From positions 1-32,469 of the forward strand of contig JADFKK010000057.1 in the NCBI GenBank assembly GCA_022564995.1: a stretch of DNA of 32,469 nucleotides, written 5' to 3'. The position numbers were made by a program, and so were the translations under genes. Under the pieces are notes generated by a model. That model was given only the letters and a program-made list of their open reading frames with translations, made no database searches and was not told the origin of the DNA. This stretch comes from Planctomycetota bacterium (GTDB lineage Bacteria > Planctomycetota > Planctomycetia > Pirellulales > JADFKK01). Below are positions 22,562 to 32,349 of this stretch, piece after piece. Numbering within the stretch: position 1 is the stretch's first letter; every line of letters begins with the position of its first letter.

Positions 22562-24052
22562 TTACTCCTTTTCCTTCTTCGCCGCCGCGAACTTCTCCTT
22601 CTTCCCGGCCACGTCCCACAGCTTGATCGAGTCGCGGTGGCTGCCGATGGCCAATGTTTTGCCGTCTTGGGAATAGGCGACGGACCAGACGGTGCTGTTG
22701 CCTGGGGGCAGGGTGGTGGCGAGCTTGGCGCTGATGGCCTTGCTCTTGGCCTTGGCGGCGGCGGCGGCCTTCTCAGCGATCGGCTGCTTGGCGGCGGCGT
22801 CCTTCGCCTTCTTGTCGGAGTCGACCACCAGCTTGTCGGCGGCGGCCTTCTTGGGCGACTCGGTCTTGTGCTTCTTTTCGGCGGCGACGAACTTTTTGTT
22901 GGCGGCCGTTTTGGCGGCGGTGGCCTTCTTGACGTTTTCGGCGGCGGCCGCGACGGCTTTGTCGGCGGCGACCTTCGCGTCGGCCGCTTTCTTCATCGCG
23001 CCGTCGGCAGCCGTCTTGGCCTTCTTGGCGTCTTCAAAGGCCTTGATTACCGCGGCGATGGCCGCCACCTTGCTCTTGGCATCTTTGGCCTCTTTATCGG
23101 CGACCGACGCCTGGGCCTTGGCTTCCTGGGCAGCCGTCGCGGTTTTTTGGGCCAACTCGGCCAACTCGGCCGCTTGCCCGGCCAGCTTTCCGGCCGCCAC
23201 CAAATCCCACAGCTTCACGGTGCGATCGTGGCTGCCGGTGGCCAGCGTCTTGCCGTCGGGAGCGAAGGCCAAACTGCTGACCCAATTGGTGTGACCGGCG
23301 AGCGTCATGATCGACTTGCCTGAGGCGTCCCACAGCCGCGCGGTGCGATCGGCGGCGGCGGTGGCCAACGACTTGCCGTCGGGCGAATAAGCAACGGCCC
23401 ACACGGCGTCGCTATGACCTTCCAGCTTGCCGGTCTCTTTTGCCGCGGCCCAGTCCCAGAGCTTGACCGTCTTGTCTCCGCTGGCGGTGGCCAACGTCTT
23501 ACCGTCCGGCGAAAACGCGGCGGCGTAAATCGTGCCGGTGTGTCCCTTGAGTTCCGCCACTTGTTTCGGCGCGGTCTCACCCAAGTTCCACACGGTGATG
23601 GTCGTGTCTTCGCTACACACGGCCAGATGTTTCCCGTCGGGCGAGAACGCCAGGCCGCGGACCCAATGTTTGTGTTTTTCGATCGTCGCCTTGGCCTTGC
23701 CCGTGGCGGTGTCCCACAGCTTCACGGTGCCGTTGTATCCGGCCGTGGCCAGCGTCTTGCCGTCCGGCGAAAAAGCCACCGCCCAAACCGCCGTTTTGTG
23801 CCCTTCGTACTTGGCCTTTTGCGCGCCGCTCGTGGCGTCCCAGAGGATCACGTCGCCCGGGCGATACAGCAGGCTTTCGCCGCCGACGGTAGCCAAAGTT
23901 TTGCCGTCGGGCGAAAACGCCACGGCCGTGACAAACCGCTCATGGGCAGCGATGGCGGCCGGCTTTTGGGCCAGCGAGCTGGCGGCATGACTCGCAATCA
24001 GTGCGACGAAGCAAACAACAAGCAAAAGTTTGTAGCGGCGGAGGGCGATCAT
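22562..24052 (-). CDS. secreted WD40 protein with an inserted Ala/Lys-rich coiled coil
   Basis: 496 residues with a signal peptide ('YKLLLVVCFVALIASHAASS'). WD40 blades fill residues about 35-315: repeated 'VAFSPDGKTLATxG..TVKLWD' units, including 'VTAVAFSPDGKTLATVG', 'VWAVAFSPDGKTLATAGYNG', 'VRGLAFSPDGKHLAVCSEDT', 'IYAAAFSPDGKTLATASGDK', 'VWAVAYSPDGKSLATAAADR' and 'VSSLAFAPDGKTLATGSHDR'. Residues about 310-450 are an Ala/Lys/Glu-rich helical stretch without prolines. A further blade follows ('VWSVAYSQDGKTLAIGSHRD'), so the helix is inserted before the last blade. It is probably a periplasmic binding scaffold. No enzyme domain is seen. Confidence 0.85.
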   Translation of the reverse strand: MIALRRYKLLLVVCFVALIASHAASSLAQKPAAIAAHERFVTAVAFSPDGKTLATVGGESLLYRPGDVILWDATSGAQKAKYEGHKTAVWAVAFSPDGKTLATAGYNGTVKLWDTATGKAKATIEKHKHWVRGLAFSPDGKHLAVCSEDTTITVWNLGETAPKQVAELKGHTGTIYAAAFSPDGKTLATASGDKTVKLWDWAAAKETGKLEGHSDAVWAVAYSPDGKSLATAAADRTARLWDASGKSIMTLAGHTNWVSSLAFAPDGKTLATGSHDRTVKLWDLVAAGKLAGQAAELAELAQKTATAAQEAKAQASVADKEAKDAKSKVAAIAAVIKAFEDAKKAKTAADGAMKKAADAKVAADKAVAAAAENVKKATAAKTAANKKFVAAEKKHKTESPKKAAADKLVVDSDKKAKDAAAKQPIAEKAAAAAKAKSKAISAKLATTLPPGNSTVWSVAYSQDGKTLAIGSHRDSIKLWDVAGKKEKFAAAKKEKE

Positions 24053-24140
24053 CGTATTGGTTTCCTTGAGTTGAACAAAATGAGGGAGCAGGGCAAAAGG
24101 AATCGGTGCAAGAGATTATAGCATTTAGCGAAGGTCGGCA

Positions 24141-24222
24141 AAGTAGAAGCGGCGTCTCGCCGCTTTCCAGCGACCAAAGGTCGAAAAACACCGATAACGC
24201 GGCAAGATGCCGCGTCTACCTT
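24141..24222. repeat. dispersed palindromic element with GTAGA(A/C)GCGGC ends
   Basis: The left end reads AAGTAGAAGCGGC; the right end, in reverse complement, reads AAGGTAGACGCGGC. Each end carries its own inner palindrome (GCGGCG-TCT-CGCCGC and GCGGCAAGATGCCGC). The right end contains the exact reverse complement of the 19-base repeat at 17574-17592. It fits a two-hairpin BIME-like element, located between the WD40 gene start and the DUF1501 gene end. Confidence 0.6.
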
Positions 24223-24284
24223 GCCGGCGGATCTGATTCGATCGCACCGGTCAGAGCGGTCATTTCGCCGGCCAGATGGCCAAG

Positions 24285-25730
24285 CTACTTGGCCGGCTTA
24301 TCCGCAAGCGGTAGCACGACGTCGTTCGGCTTGTCCGTCTGCCGCAGCAGGATTCGTTCGAGCGGTTCGCCCTTGGCCAGTTCGAACGGCCGGTTCTCGC
24401 GATCGTGAATCACCCGATGCGGGTCAATGCCGAGCAGATGAAAGATCGTCGCCGCGATGTCGCCGGGCGAGACGGGGTCGTCCTTCGGCGCCGCCGCGTG
24501 TTTGTCTGACGAGCCGTACACCTGTCCGCCCGGCACGCCGCCGCCGGCCATCCAGATCGTATTGCAGCGGCCCCAGTGATCGCGGCCGGCCTTCTTGTTG
24601 ACCTTCGGCGTGCGGCCGAATTCGCTGTTCCAGACGATCAGCGTGTCGTCGAGCATGCCACGCTGCTGCAAATCTTCCAGCAGCGTCGCCAGCGGTTGAT
24701 CGACCTGCGGAATCAGCCGGTCCTTGAGCTGGCTGAAATTCTTGCCGTGCGTGTCCCAGGTCGTATCGACGCCCGACTTGTCGCGATGCCAATAGACCGT
24801 GACCAACTTGACGCCGGCCTCCAATAGCCGCCGCGCCATCAGCAGGCTCTGCCCGAAGGTCTGACGGCCGTAGCGATCTCGCTCTTTGTCGGTCTCGGCC
24901 GATAGATCAAATGCTTGCCGAGCCCGCGGCGAAGTGATCATGTCCGAGGCCCGCTGGTAGAACGCCCGCATCGCGCCGACTTGCCCGCTGCTTTGCAAAT
25001 CGGACCGAGCCGCGTTCATCGTCGCCAGCAAATCGGCCCGCGCCCGCACCCGTTTCGGGTTGATCCCTTCGGGCAGCGCCAGCGCCGGCACCTTGAAGTT
25101 CTTCTCATCGGGATGTTGATCGATCAGAAACGGGTCATACTTCTTGCCGATCATCCCGGCGAACTGCCCCGGCACCACGGCGCCGGCGGTCGTGGCGATT
25201 CGCTCGGGCAGCGCAACGAATGTCGGCAGGCCGGAGCCGGCCGGCGTCAGCCGTGAAATCACCGAGCCGATGTGCGGATGATCGCTGCTGCTGGCCCCGA
25301 AGTTTTCGGCCGACAGGCGATGTTTGTAGCCGGTGAGCATCCAATGGGCACTGGTCGAGTGATTGTTGTCGGTGTGCGTGACCGAGCGGATCAGCGTCAG
25401 CTTGTCCATGTGTTGGGCCAGCCGCGGCATGTGCTCGCAGAGATGAATGCCGGGCACGTTGGTGGCGGCCGGCTTGAACTCACCGCGGATATTGGCCGGC
25501 GCGTCCGGCTTCATATCGAACAGATCCTGATGGGCCGGCCCGCCCCACATGTAAAGCATCAAGCAGCGCTTCGCCGTGCCAAAGCCGGCGCCCGTCTGCG
25601 CTGCCACCGCCCGCCCCGCCAGCAACCCCGGCAAGCTCAACCCGAGCGAAGCCAAACCGCCCACGCGCAGCATCTCCCGCCGCGACACCCCGTCGCAAAG
25701 CCTCTCGGGCGATCCAAGCAATTTGAGCAT
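24285..25730 (-). CDS. DUF1501 protein, full length
   Basis: The start at ATG 25730 ('MLKLLGSPERLCDGVSRREM') is placed so that a Tat-like signal follows ('SRREMLRVGGLASLGLSLPG'). The family blocks are all present and in order: 'CLMLYMWGGPAHQDLFDMKP', 'TNVPGIHLCEHMPRLAQHMD', 'LIRSVTHTDNNHSTSAHWML', 'SSSDHPHIGSVISRL', 'LLMARRLLEAGVKLVTVYW', 'TWDTHGKNFSQLKDRLIPQV', 'DTLIVWNSEFGRTPKVNKKA', 'GRDHWGRCNTIWMAGGGVPG' and 'LLGIDPHRVIHD'. The metal-binding Asp/His residues of the alkaline-phosphatase-like fold appear intact. It is exported; substrate unknown. No PSD1 partner lies beside it. Confidence 0.92.
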   Translation of the reverse strand: MLKLLGSPERLCDGVSRREMLRVGGLASLGLSLPGLLAGRAVAAQTGAGFGTAKRCLMLYMWGGPAHQDLFDMKPDAPANIRGEFKPAATNVPGIHLCEHMPRLAQHMDKLTLIRSVTHTDNNHSTSAHWMLTGYKHRLSAENFGASSSDHPHIGSVISRLTPAGSGLPTFVALPERIATTAGAVVPGQFAGMIGKKYDPFLIDQHPDEKNFKVPALALPEGINPKRVRARADLLATMNAARSDLQSSGQVGAMRAFYQRASDMITSPRARQAFDLSAETDKERDRYGRQTFGQSLLMARRLLEAGVKLVTVYWHRDKSGVDTTWDTHGKNFSQLKDRLIPQVDQPLATLLEDLQQRGMLDDTLIVWNSEFGRTPKVNKKAGRDHWGRCNTIWMAGGGVPGGQVYGSSDKHAAAPKDDPVSPGDIAATIFHLLGIDPHRVIHDRENRPFELAKGEPLERILLRQTDKPNDVVLPLADKPAK

Positions 25731-25894
25731 GGCAGTAGGTCTCGTCTGCCGGACGGGATCAATAAGCAATAAAGACGAGCCCTCATTCTACCAGCCCCCG
25801 CCCAGAATGCCAAAGCCCGAAGATCCCGCCTGCCGGGTCGGGTCTGTAATACGAGCACCCTTTCTCACCTCGCGCCCCGCTCGGCAAGCGGCTC

Positions 25895-26081
25895 CTACAC
25901 TGCTTCGCGATCGATCGACGCAAGTGCCTCGGCCCGTGTCGAGTAAAAGTCGACCTCTTCGTCGAGCCCGCTGCCGCGCAGCAATTCCGAGTTGGCCGAG
26001 CACACCCCACACAGACTCAAACGTCGGCTGCGGCTCGCCAGGGTGCGCCGCAGCCGTTCCGTTTTTCGCCCGATTTCTTTT
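25895..26081 (-). pseudogene. STAS-like fragment (anti-sigma antagonist type), N-terminus lost
   Basis: The minus-strand frame reads 'ERLRRTLASRSRRLSLCGVC', 'SANSELLRGSGLDEEVDFYS' and 'TRAEALASIDREAV' before TAG at 25895-25897. The 'L.LCGV.....ELLR.SGLD....Y.T.AEAL.S' pattern matches the C-terminal half of STAS domains. An in-frame stop lies just upstream (about 26082), so the phosphorylatable serine region is missing. The remainder of the 25,731-26,590 gap shows no gene. Confidence 0.45.
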
Positions 26082-26410
26082 TGTCATCAAAACGGCGGTT
26101 TGCGCGGTGTTTTCTGCGCCATAATCACCGCATTGTGGCACCGCCCGCGAGACAAAAATCCCCCGCCCGCGCCCCGCATCCACGAGTTTTCACGACCCGA
26201 TCAAAACCCCAACCCCCAATTCCGTCACCCGACACCGCCACCCGCGGGTCCAATTATGTCAAAACCGACCAATCTCAGTCGCAAAAGTCCGAATCCCCGC
26301 CCCGTTTCCCCATGTTTTCCCGCTTGAAATCCCAAATTGCAAATCCGTTCTTCCATCCGGATGCCAAAAACCGGGGTTTCGCCTTTTGCATAATTCCGCG
26401 GCCACATTCT

Positions 26411-26445
26411 CCGCTTTCCGCTTTCCGCTTTCCGCTCTCCGCTTT
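26411..26445. repeat. five 7-bp tandem units (CCGCTTT)
   Basis: Units CCGCTTT x3, CCGCTCT, CCGCTTT lie about 145 bp upstream of the PLD-helicase start in an otherwise gene-free gap. The unit length equals that of the repeat at 18257-18298 but the sequence differs. Confidence 0.75.
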
Positions 26446-26590
26446 CTTTCATCCCCCATCTCTTTCCCCGAGACCCCTTGCCGCCGCTTTACTCCAGCAT
26501 TGCTGTCTGGTAGGCTCATTGCCTAGTTATGTAGGGGCGTAATTCGCGCCATCAAGCCCACAACAACACTCATATCCGGCGGTGTGATCC

Positions 26591-29500
26591 GTGGCAAATG
26601 CCAAAAAGCAGCAGGGCGGCGACGTATTTATCGTCGACAACAGCGACAAGGACTGGAAAGTTCGCCGCTATCTCCACGATTGGGCCGACCTCGCCTACAA
26701 GATGGACATCGCGACCGGCTACTTCGAGATCGGTGGCCTGCTCGCCCTCGACGGCCAATGGCAAAAGGTCGACAAGTTTCGCATCCTGATGGGCGACGAA
26801 GTCTCGCTGCGAACCAAAAAGGCCTTCGTCGCAGCGGTCGAGACGGCAAAATCCACACTCGACGCCAGCATCGAACGCGAGAAGCAGTCGAACGACTTCC
26901 TAACGGGCGTCCCCGCCATCGTCGAGGCCATTCGAAGCGGCAAAATCGAGTGCCGCGTCTACAACAAAGGAAAATTTCACGCCAAGGCATACATCACGCA
27001 CGGGCGACACGCGGTCGTCGGTTCCGCCGCATTGGTCGGTTCCAGCAATTTCACTTTCCCCGGCATTAACGACAACATCGAACTCAACGTCCAGATTCGC
27101 GCGGAGGTTGAGGAGTTGCAGAAGTGGTACGAACGGCATTGGAAAGACGCCCAAGACATCACGCCGGAAATCCTGCGGACAATCGAGCGTCACACCCGCG
27201 ACTACTCCCCTTTCGAAGTGTACGCGAAGGCAATGCAGGAGTTCTTCAAAGGCCACGAGATGACGGCGGACGAGTGGGAGCAATCGAGGTCGAAAATATA
27301 CCCGATTCTCTCGTCGTACCAGAAGAACGGTTACCACGGTTTGCTCAAGCGGGCCGGCAAATACGACGGGGCTCTTCTCTGCGACGGTGTCGGCCTGGGA
27401 AAGACCTACATCGGCCTGATGCTGATTGAGCGGCTGGTTGTTCGCGAGAACAAGCGCGTCGTCCTGTTCGTACCCAAGGCCGCTCGCGAGGCGGTCTGGG
27501 AGTCCAAGATACAGAAGCACATCCCCGAGATCCTCGGCGGGTTCCTGCCTTTCCGCATCTACAACCATACGGATCTGCTCCGCAAAAAAAAGCGCATCCG
27601 CATGGAACTTGAGCAAATGCGGGAACAGGCTGACGTTATCATCATCGACGAGGCCCATCACTTCCGCAATACGGGCGTGCGCGGCGAAGAGGGCGATGAA
27701 CGCAAAAGCCGGTATTGGGAAATGTTCGACATCGCCGAAGGCAAGCAGATGTTCATGCTCACGGCAACCCCGGTCAACAACCATCTGACCGATCTCCAGC
27801 ACATGATCGAACTCTTCTCGCGCCGCCAGTCCGACTACTTCAGCTCGGCACCCCTGGGCATTCACTCCCTGCCCGGCCACATCCGCAGGCTGGAAAAGGC
27901 CATCGATCGAGCGGCCGTGGAAAAAGAAGCACGCTTGACTGGTAAAAAGGTCGAGTTCGACACATCGCCGACCAATTTGGCTGAAGCGAATGAGATATTG
28001 AGGGACGACTCGCTCTTCCAGGAATTAGTGGTCCAGCGCAGCCGGGCCTATGTCAAGAAGTCCCTTGCGGAAGAAGACGGACAGGTCCTATTCCCCGCGC
28101 CGGCTCCACCGAAGGTCGTCGAGTATTCGGTCAAGCAGACTTACGGCAAGCTTCTGAAAATGGTTGAAGACGCCTTTCACAGGACCAAGCCGCTCTTTTC
28201 GCTGGCGATGTATTACCCGTGGGACTTTTACACGGGCGAGAAAGAGGCTTTGCAGCAACGGGACATCAAATGGAAGCTGGGCAGGCAAAAGCAAGTGGTC
28301 CAACTCATTCGGACTTCCTTTCTCAAACGCTTCGAGAGTTCCGTGCATGCGTTTACGGCATCATGCAGAACCCTCATGAAAAAATTGATCGCCTTCTACG
28401 ACGTTCATGCCGAGGACCAGCGCGACAAGGACCGACTCGAACACTGGCTGCGACGAAACAAGGAGCTCACCGGATACGACCCTCTGAAGCAGCGATCGCT
28501 TTTTCCCGACGAATTAGAACTGGAATTGGAGTATGAAGATGTCGTGGAACCGGAGTTCTTCGAGCGGGCTTTCGAGAAACGCCTCGACGCCCGCGAGTTC
28601 GACATTTCCGGCCTGCTGGCCGACACCCTCGACGACTTGGAAACGATTGGGGATTTCCTCAAGGAACTGGCCAAATTCCAGCCCAAGCAGGACAAGAAGC
28701 TCACGGCGCTGAAGAACCTATTGAAGAACGACTCCGTTCTCAGCAAACACAAGTGCTTGATCTTCACGGAGTTCAAGGACACGGCTCGCTACCTGGCTGA
28801 GCAACTCATCGACGCCGGTGTCGATGGCGTTTTTGAGATTGACTCCGCCGTTTCCACCAACGGCAGGTTGGAGGTCATCAGGCGATTTGCGCCGTACTAC
28901 AACGACTCGTCCAGCGCCTTGCTCGCCGAGGCCGGCCTGTCAGAAACCCGAATCCTGATCTCCACCGATATCTTGTCCGAGGGTCTGAATCTCCAGGACG
29001 CTACCCGTCTTATCAACTACGACCTGCACTGGAACCCCGTCCGTCTGATGCAACGAATCGGGCGAATCGATCGGCGCATGGAGCCGGAAGTCGAAGACTG
29101 CATCCTCGCCGACCACCCCGAACAAAAGAAGCTTCGCGGCACGATCCAATACTACAACTTCCTTCCGCCCGACGAGCTTAACGCGCTGCTATCGCTATAC
29201 AGGACCGTTACGCACAAAACCCTCCGAATTTCCAAGACGTTTGGGATCGAGCACGGCAAGCTCTTTCGGCCCGACGACGACTTCGACATTCTCCGCGATT
29301 TCGTCCGCCAGTGCGAAGGCACCGAATCCCAGAGCGAGACCATGAGCCTGGAACTCCAGCGGCTGTTCAAGGCGCATCCCGACCTGGAGGGGCGGCTCAA
29401 TTTCTTCCCCAATCGGATCTTCAGCGGCAAGCAACATCCCTCGTCCGGCACCAAGGCGGTTTTCTTTTGCTACGCATTGCCCGCGCCGAATGTCAAAGAC

Positions 29501-29785
29501 CGTGACGATGAAAGCCCCGAGCCCGAGCGCTGGACCGAAGAAGCCGGCTTCGCGAAGTGGTACCTCTACAACATCGAGGACGGCAAGATCAGCGACGATC
29601 CGGCGGAGATCATCGAACTGATCCGATCCACTCCCGAAACACCCCGCCATTGCGATATCGAGCGGTCCACGCTCTCGGAGATCCGCGCTAAGCTCGACAA
29701 GCACATCAAGAACACCTACCTCAAGAAGGTCCAGGCTCCGATTGGCGTCAAGCCGATCCTAAAAGCTTGGATGGAATTGAATTGA
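26591..29785 (+). CDS. PLD-nuclease/SNF2-type helicase, restriction subunit of a two-gene R-M-like system
   Basis: 1064 residues from GTG 26591. An N-terminal phospholipase-D-like nuclease domain carries 'KFHAKAYI' (H130, K132) and 'GSSNFTFPGIND' (150-161), a single HKD-type motif, so it would act as a dimer. A superfamily 2 helicase follows: Walker A 'GVGLGKT' near residue 265, 'IIIDEAHHFRNTG' near 350, 'LTATPVNNHLTDL' near 390, then a long insertion, and motifs V and VI 'ISTDILSEGLNLQDATRLIN' and 'RLMQRIGRIDRRMEPE' near 790-825. It probably translocates on foreign DNA and cuts it. The methyltransferase gene begins 10 bp downstream. The frame is intact, with all key motifs present. Confidence 0.88.
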   Translation: MANAKKQQGGDVFIVDNSDKDWKVRRYLHDWADLAYKMDIATGYFEIGGLLALDGQWQKVDKFRILMGDEVSLRTKKAFVAAVETAKSTLDASIEREKQSNDFLTGVPAIVEAIRSGKIECRVYNKGKFHAKAYITHGRHAVVGSAALVGSSNFTFPGINDNIELNVQIRAEVEELQKWYERHWKDAQDITPEILRTIERHTRDYSPFEVYAKAMQEFFKGHEMTADEWEQSRSKIYPILSSYQKNGYHGLLKRAGKYDGALLCDGVGLGKTYIGLMLIERLVVRENKRVVLFVPKAAREAVWESKIQKHIPEILGGFLPFRIYNHTDLLRKKKRIRMELEQMREQADVIIIDEAHHFRNTGVRGEEGDERKSRYWEMFDIAEGKQMFMLTATPVNNHLTDLQHMIELFSRRQSDYFSSAPLGIHSLPGHIRRLEKAIDRAAVEKEARLTGKKVEFDTSPTNLAEANEILRDDSLFQELVVQRSRAYVKKSLAEEDGQVLFPAPAPPKVVEYSVKQTYGKLLKMVEDAFHRTKPLFSLAMYYPWDFYTGEKEALQQRDIKWKLGRQKQVVQLIRTSFLKRFESSVHAFTASCRTLMKKLIAFYDVHAEDQRDKDRLEHWLRRNKELTGYDPLKQRSLFPDELELELEYEDVVEPEFFERAFEKRLDAREFDISGLLADTLDDLETIGDFLKELAKFQPKQDKKLTALKNLLKNDSVLSKHKCLIFTEFKDTARYLAEQLIDAGVDGVFEIDSAVSTNGRLEVIRRFAPYYNDSSSALLAEAGLSETRILISTDILSEGLNLQDATRLINYDLHWNPVRLMQRIGRIDRRMEPEVEDCILADHPEQKKLRGTIQYYNFLPPDELNALLSLYRTVTHKTLRISKTFGIEHGKLFRPDDDFDILRDFVRQCEGTESQSETMSLELQRLFKAHPDLEGRLNFFPNRIFSGKQHPSSGTKAVFFCYALPAPNVKDRDDESPEPERWTEEAGFAKWYLYNIEDGKISDDPAEIIELIRSTPETPRHCDIERSTLSEIRAKLDKHIKNTYLKKVQAPIGVKPILKAWMELN

Positions 29786-29795
29786 CCCTGGAGCC

Positions 29796-32345
29796 ATGAC
29801 GATGCCTGATCCCGATGTAGACCGGCTTCGTTCCATCAAGACCTTCCCGTCCTTGGTCAAGTACCTGCGGGACGAACTCGATTGGCCGATCGAATCCGAG
29901 GATTTCGACGACCTGACATTTGACTACGAGCCCGAGGAGTTGGGAATCGACGCGAAGAACGCCGCCAAGATCCAGGAGATCAAACAGCTTCGCCCCTTGG
30001 AATCCAACCAGCCCTGGGGCATTTTCTTTGTCAAGTTCGAGCCGAAGCGGCTGCCGGTCGTAGCGTTGCGGCGTGTTCTCCGGTCATTGGTTATCAAGAA
30101 GCGGGCGTCTGCCGCCCGCGCGCAGCAAGCCACTTGGCAGCTCCACGATCTGCTGTTCATTTCCTCGTATGGTGAGTCCGAACATCGAGACATCACTTTC
30201 GCCCACTTCTCGGAAGATCCAAGCGTCGGTGATTTGCCAACGCTGAGAGTGCTGGGCTGGGACGACGAAGATACGGCGCTGCATCTTGGCCATGCCCATC
30301 ATACGCTCAAAGAAAAACTTCGCTGGCCCGACGATCCAGATGATCTGAATAGTTGGCGAACCAGTTGGTCTTCCGCTTTTGTCCTCCGCCATCGTGAGGT
30401 CATCACCACGTCCCAGCAGCTTGCCGTCCGTCTCGCCGACCTGGCCCGCTCAATTCGCAAGCGGGTCAACGCCGTCCTGGCGGTCGAATCGGAGCAGGGG
30501 CCGCTGCGGCAGCTGATGCTCGCCTTCCAGCAGGCCTTGATCCACGACCTGGATGACGACGATTTTGCCGATATGTATGCCCAGACGATCGCCTACGGGC
30601 TGCTTTCAGCCCGCGTCTCCAGACCTGCCGGTTTAGTCGCCGACGATGTTGCTCAGATGGTGCCGATCACCAGCCCGTTCCTCCGAGAACTGATGGAGAC
30701 ATTCCTCACGGTTGGGGGCCGCAAGGACAGGATCGACTTCGATGAACTCGGAGTTAGTGAAGTCGTCGACGTTCTCCGAGAAGCCAAGATGGAGGCCGTG
30801 CTTCGCGACTTCGGCGACAAGAATCCTCAGGAAGACCCAGTCATCCACTTCTACGAGCTCTTTCTCAAGGAATACGACGCGAAGAAACGGATGCAGCGAG
30901 GCGTCTTCTACACACCCCGGCCGGTGGTTTCCTTCATCGTCCGCTCCGTGGACGAGTTGCTGCGTGTCGAGTTCGGCCTGGAGGACGGCCTCGCCGACAC
31001 GACTACCTGGGGCGAGATGGCCAAGCGCTTCGACGATCTTGAGATCCCCGAGGGCGCGACACCGGACCAAGCCTTCGTCCAGATCCTCGATCCGGCCACC
31101 GGCACCGGCACATTTCTCGTCGAAGTCGTCGATGTGATTCATCAGACGATGGTTGCCAAGTGGAAGAAGTTGGGTCACACCGAAATGTTCGATATTCCCG
31201 GGCTCTGGAATGAGTACGTTCCCAAGCACCTCCTCCCCCGGCTCCACGGCTACGAACTGATGATGGCCCCCTACGCTATCGCCCACATGAAGATCGGGCT
31301 CAAACTCTACGAGACGGGCTACCGCTTCGAGAGCGACGAGCGGGCACGGGTCTATCTGACGAACGCGCTGGAACCAGCGCAGGATTTCTCAGGGACTCTG
31401 GCCTTTGCGATTCCAGCGCTGGCGCATGAGGCGGAGGCGGTGAATGCCATCAAGCGGTTTCAAAGGTTTACGGTAGTGATTGGCAATCCACCGTATTCCG
31501 GACATTCGGCAAATTCGGGAGAATGGATCCACAACTTGTTGCGATCAAGACTACCCGACGACGCCCAAAGCTACTTTGAAGTAGATGGGGAAGCATTGAA
31601 TGAGCGAAATCCAAAGTGGCTTAACGATGATTACGTGAAGTTTATTCGCTTCGGCCAAAACTCCATCAGCCAAGTAGGGGTCGGGCTTCTTGGAATGATC
31701 ACAAATCACGGATACTTCGATAATCCGACCTTCAGAGGTATGCGACAGAGTCTCCAGCAATCGTTTCCCGCAGGCCGTTTAGTGGACCTACACGGCAACG
31801 TGAGGAAAGCAGCGAAAGACGAGACGGACGAGAACGTCTTCGACATTCAACAAGGAGTTGGTGTCGGTCTTTGGAGTTCCTCTCCCATGCGGGAATCGCG
31901 AAAAGGTATCCACTATGAAGAAAAAGTGGGTAAGAGAAGCAAGAAATACAAATGGCTGTTAGCCAACAACCTCCTCAGCGAGAGCCACGTAAATGTGGAT
32001 CCTGTGTCGCCTTATTATTTGTTTGTTCCACAATCCGTCGGTCTGAGAGAGGAATTCGCGTCTAATTGCAGTATTCAAGACGTGTTTCTTGCAAGCACGA
32101 TGGGTGTGACAACTGGGCGAGATCAACTCTGCGTGAGTTTTTCCAAAGAAGAATCGTTGGCGAAAATTTGCGGTTTCACTTCGAGTTTGTCGGAAGCGGA
32201 TCTAGCGCGTCGTTTTGGCTTATCAAACAAGTCCGGTTGGAACATTGCAAAGGCGAGAAAAACCGTTCGGTCAACCGGCGTACGCGAGTCACACTGTCAA
32301 CCGTTTTGTTATCGGCCGATGGATCAACGCGTCCTTTATTTAAGC
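29796..32345 (+). pseudogene. type-ISP-like N6-adenine DNA methyltransferase, 3' end cut by an IS
   Basis: ATG 29796 has GGAG just upstream. The N-terminal region includes 'FPSLVKYLRDELDWPIESED'. A helical segment leads to the methylase core: 'IHFYELFLKEYDAKKRMQRG', 'VFYTPRPVVSFIVRSVDELL', SAM motif I 'ILDPATGTGTFLVE' near residue 431, 'GYELMMAPYAIAHMKIGLKL' and the catalytic 'VVIGNPPYSG' near residue 564. Target-recognition-like sequence follows. At 'FCYRPMDQRVLYLSL' the family sequence stops; the frame runs only into the neighbouring IS and ends at 32369 (857 residues, where relatives are commonly about 1000 or more). The core is intact, but part of the C-terminal recognition region is lost, so methylation may be lost. 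Confidence 0.82.
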
Positions 32346-32349
32346 CTCC

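Noticed and set aside
22436..23323. Plus-strand Gly/Leu-rich frame of 295 codons
   Set aside because: Antisense to the Ala/Lys-rich part of the WD40 protein; the Gly/Leu/Val composition is the mirror of repeated Ala/Lys codons.
26900..27880. Minus-strand 326-codon frame
   Set aside because: Antisense to the PLD-helicase, whose nuclease and helicase motifs are clear; no motifs on this strand.
26591..32345. Classification as DISARM because a PLD domain, helicase and methylase occur together
   Set aside because: DISARM has separate PLD (drmC), DUF1998 (drmB) and helicase (drmA) genes. Here the PLD and helicase are fused and no DUF1998 protein is seen.
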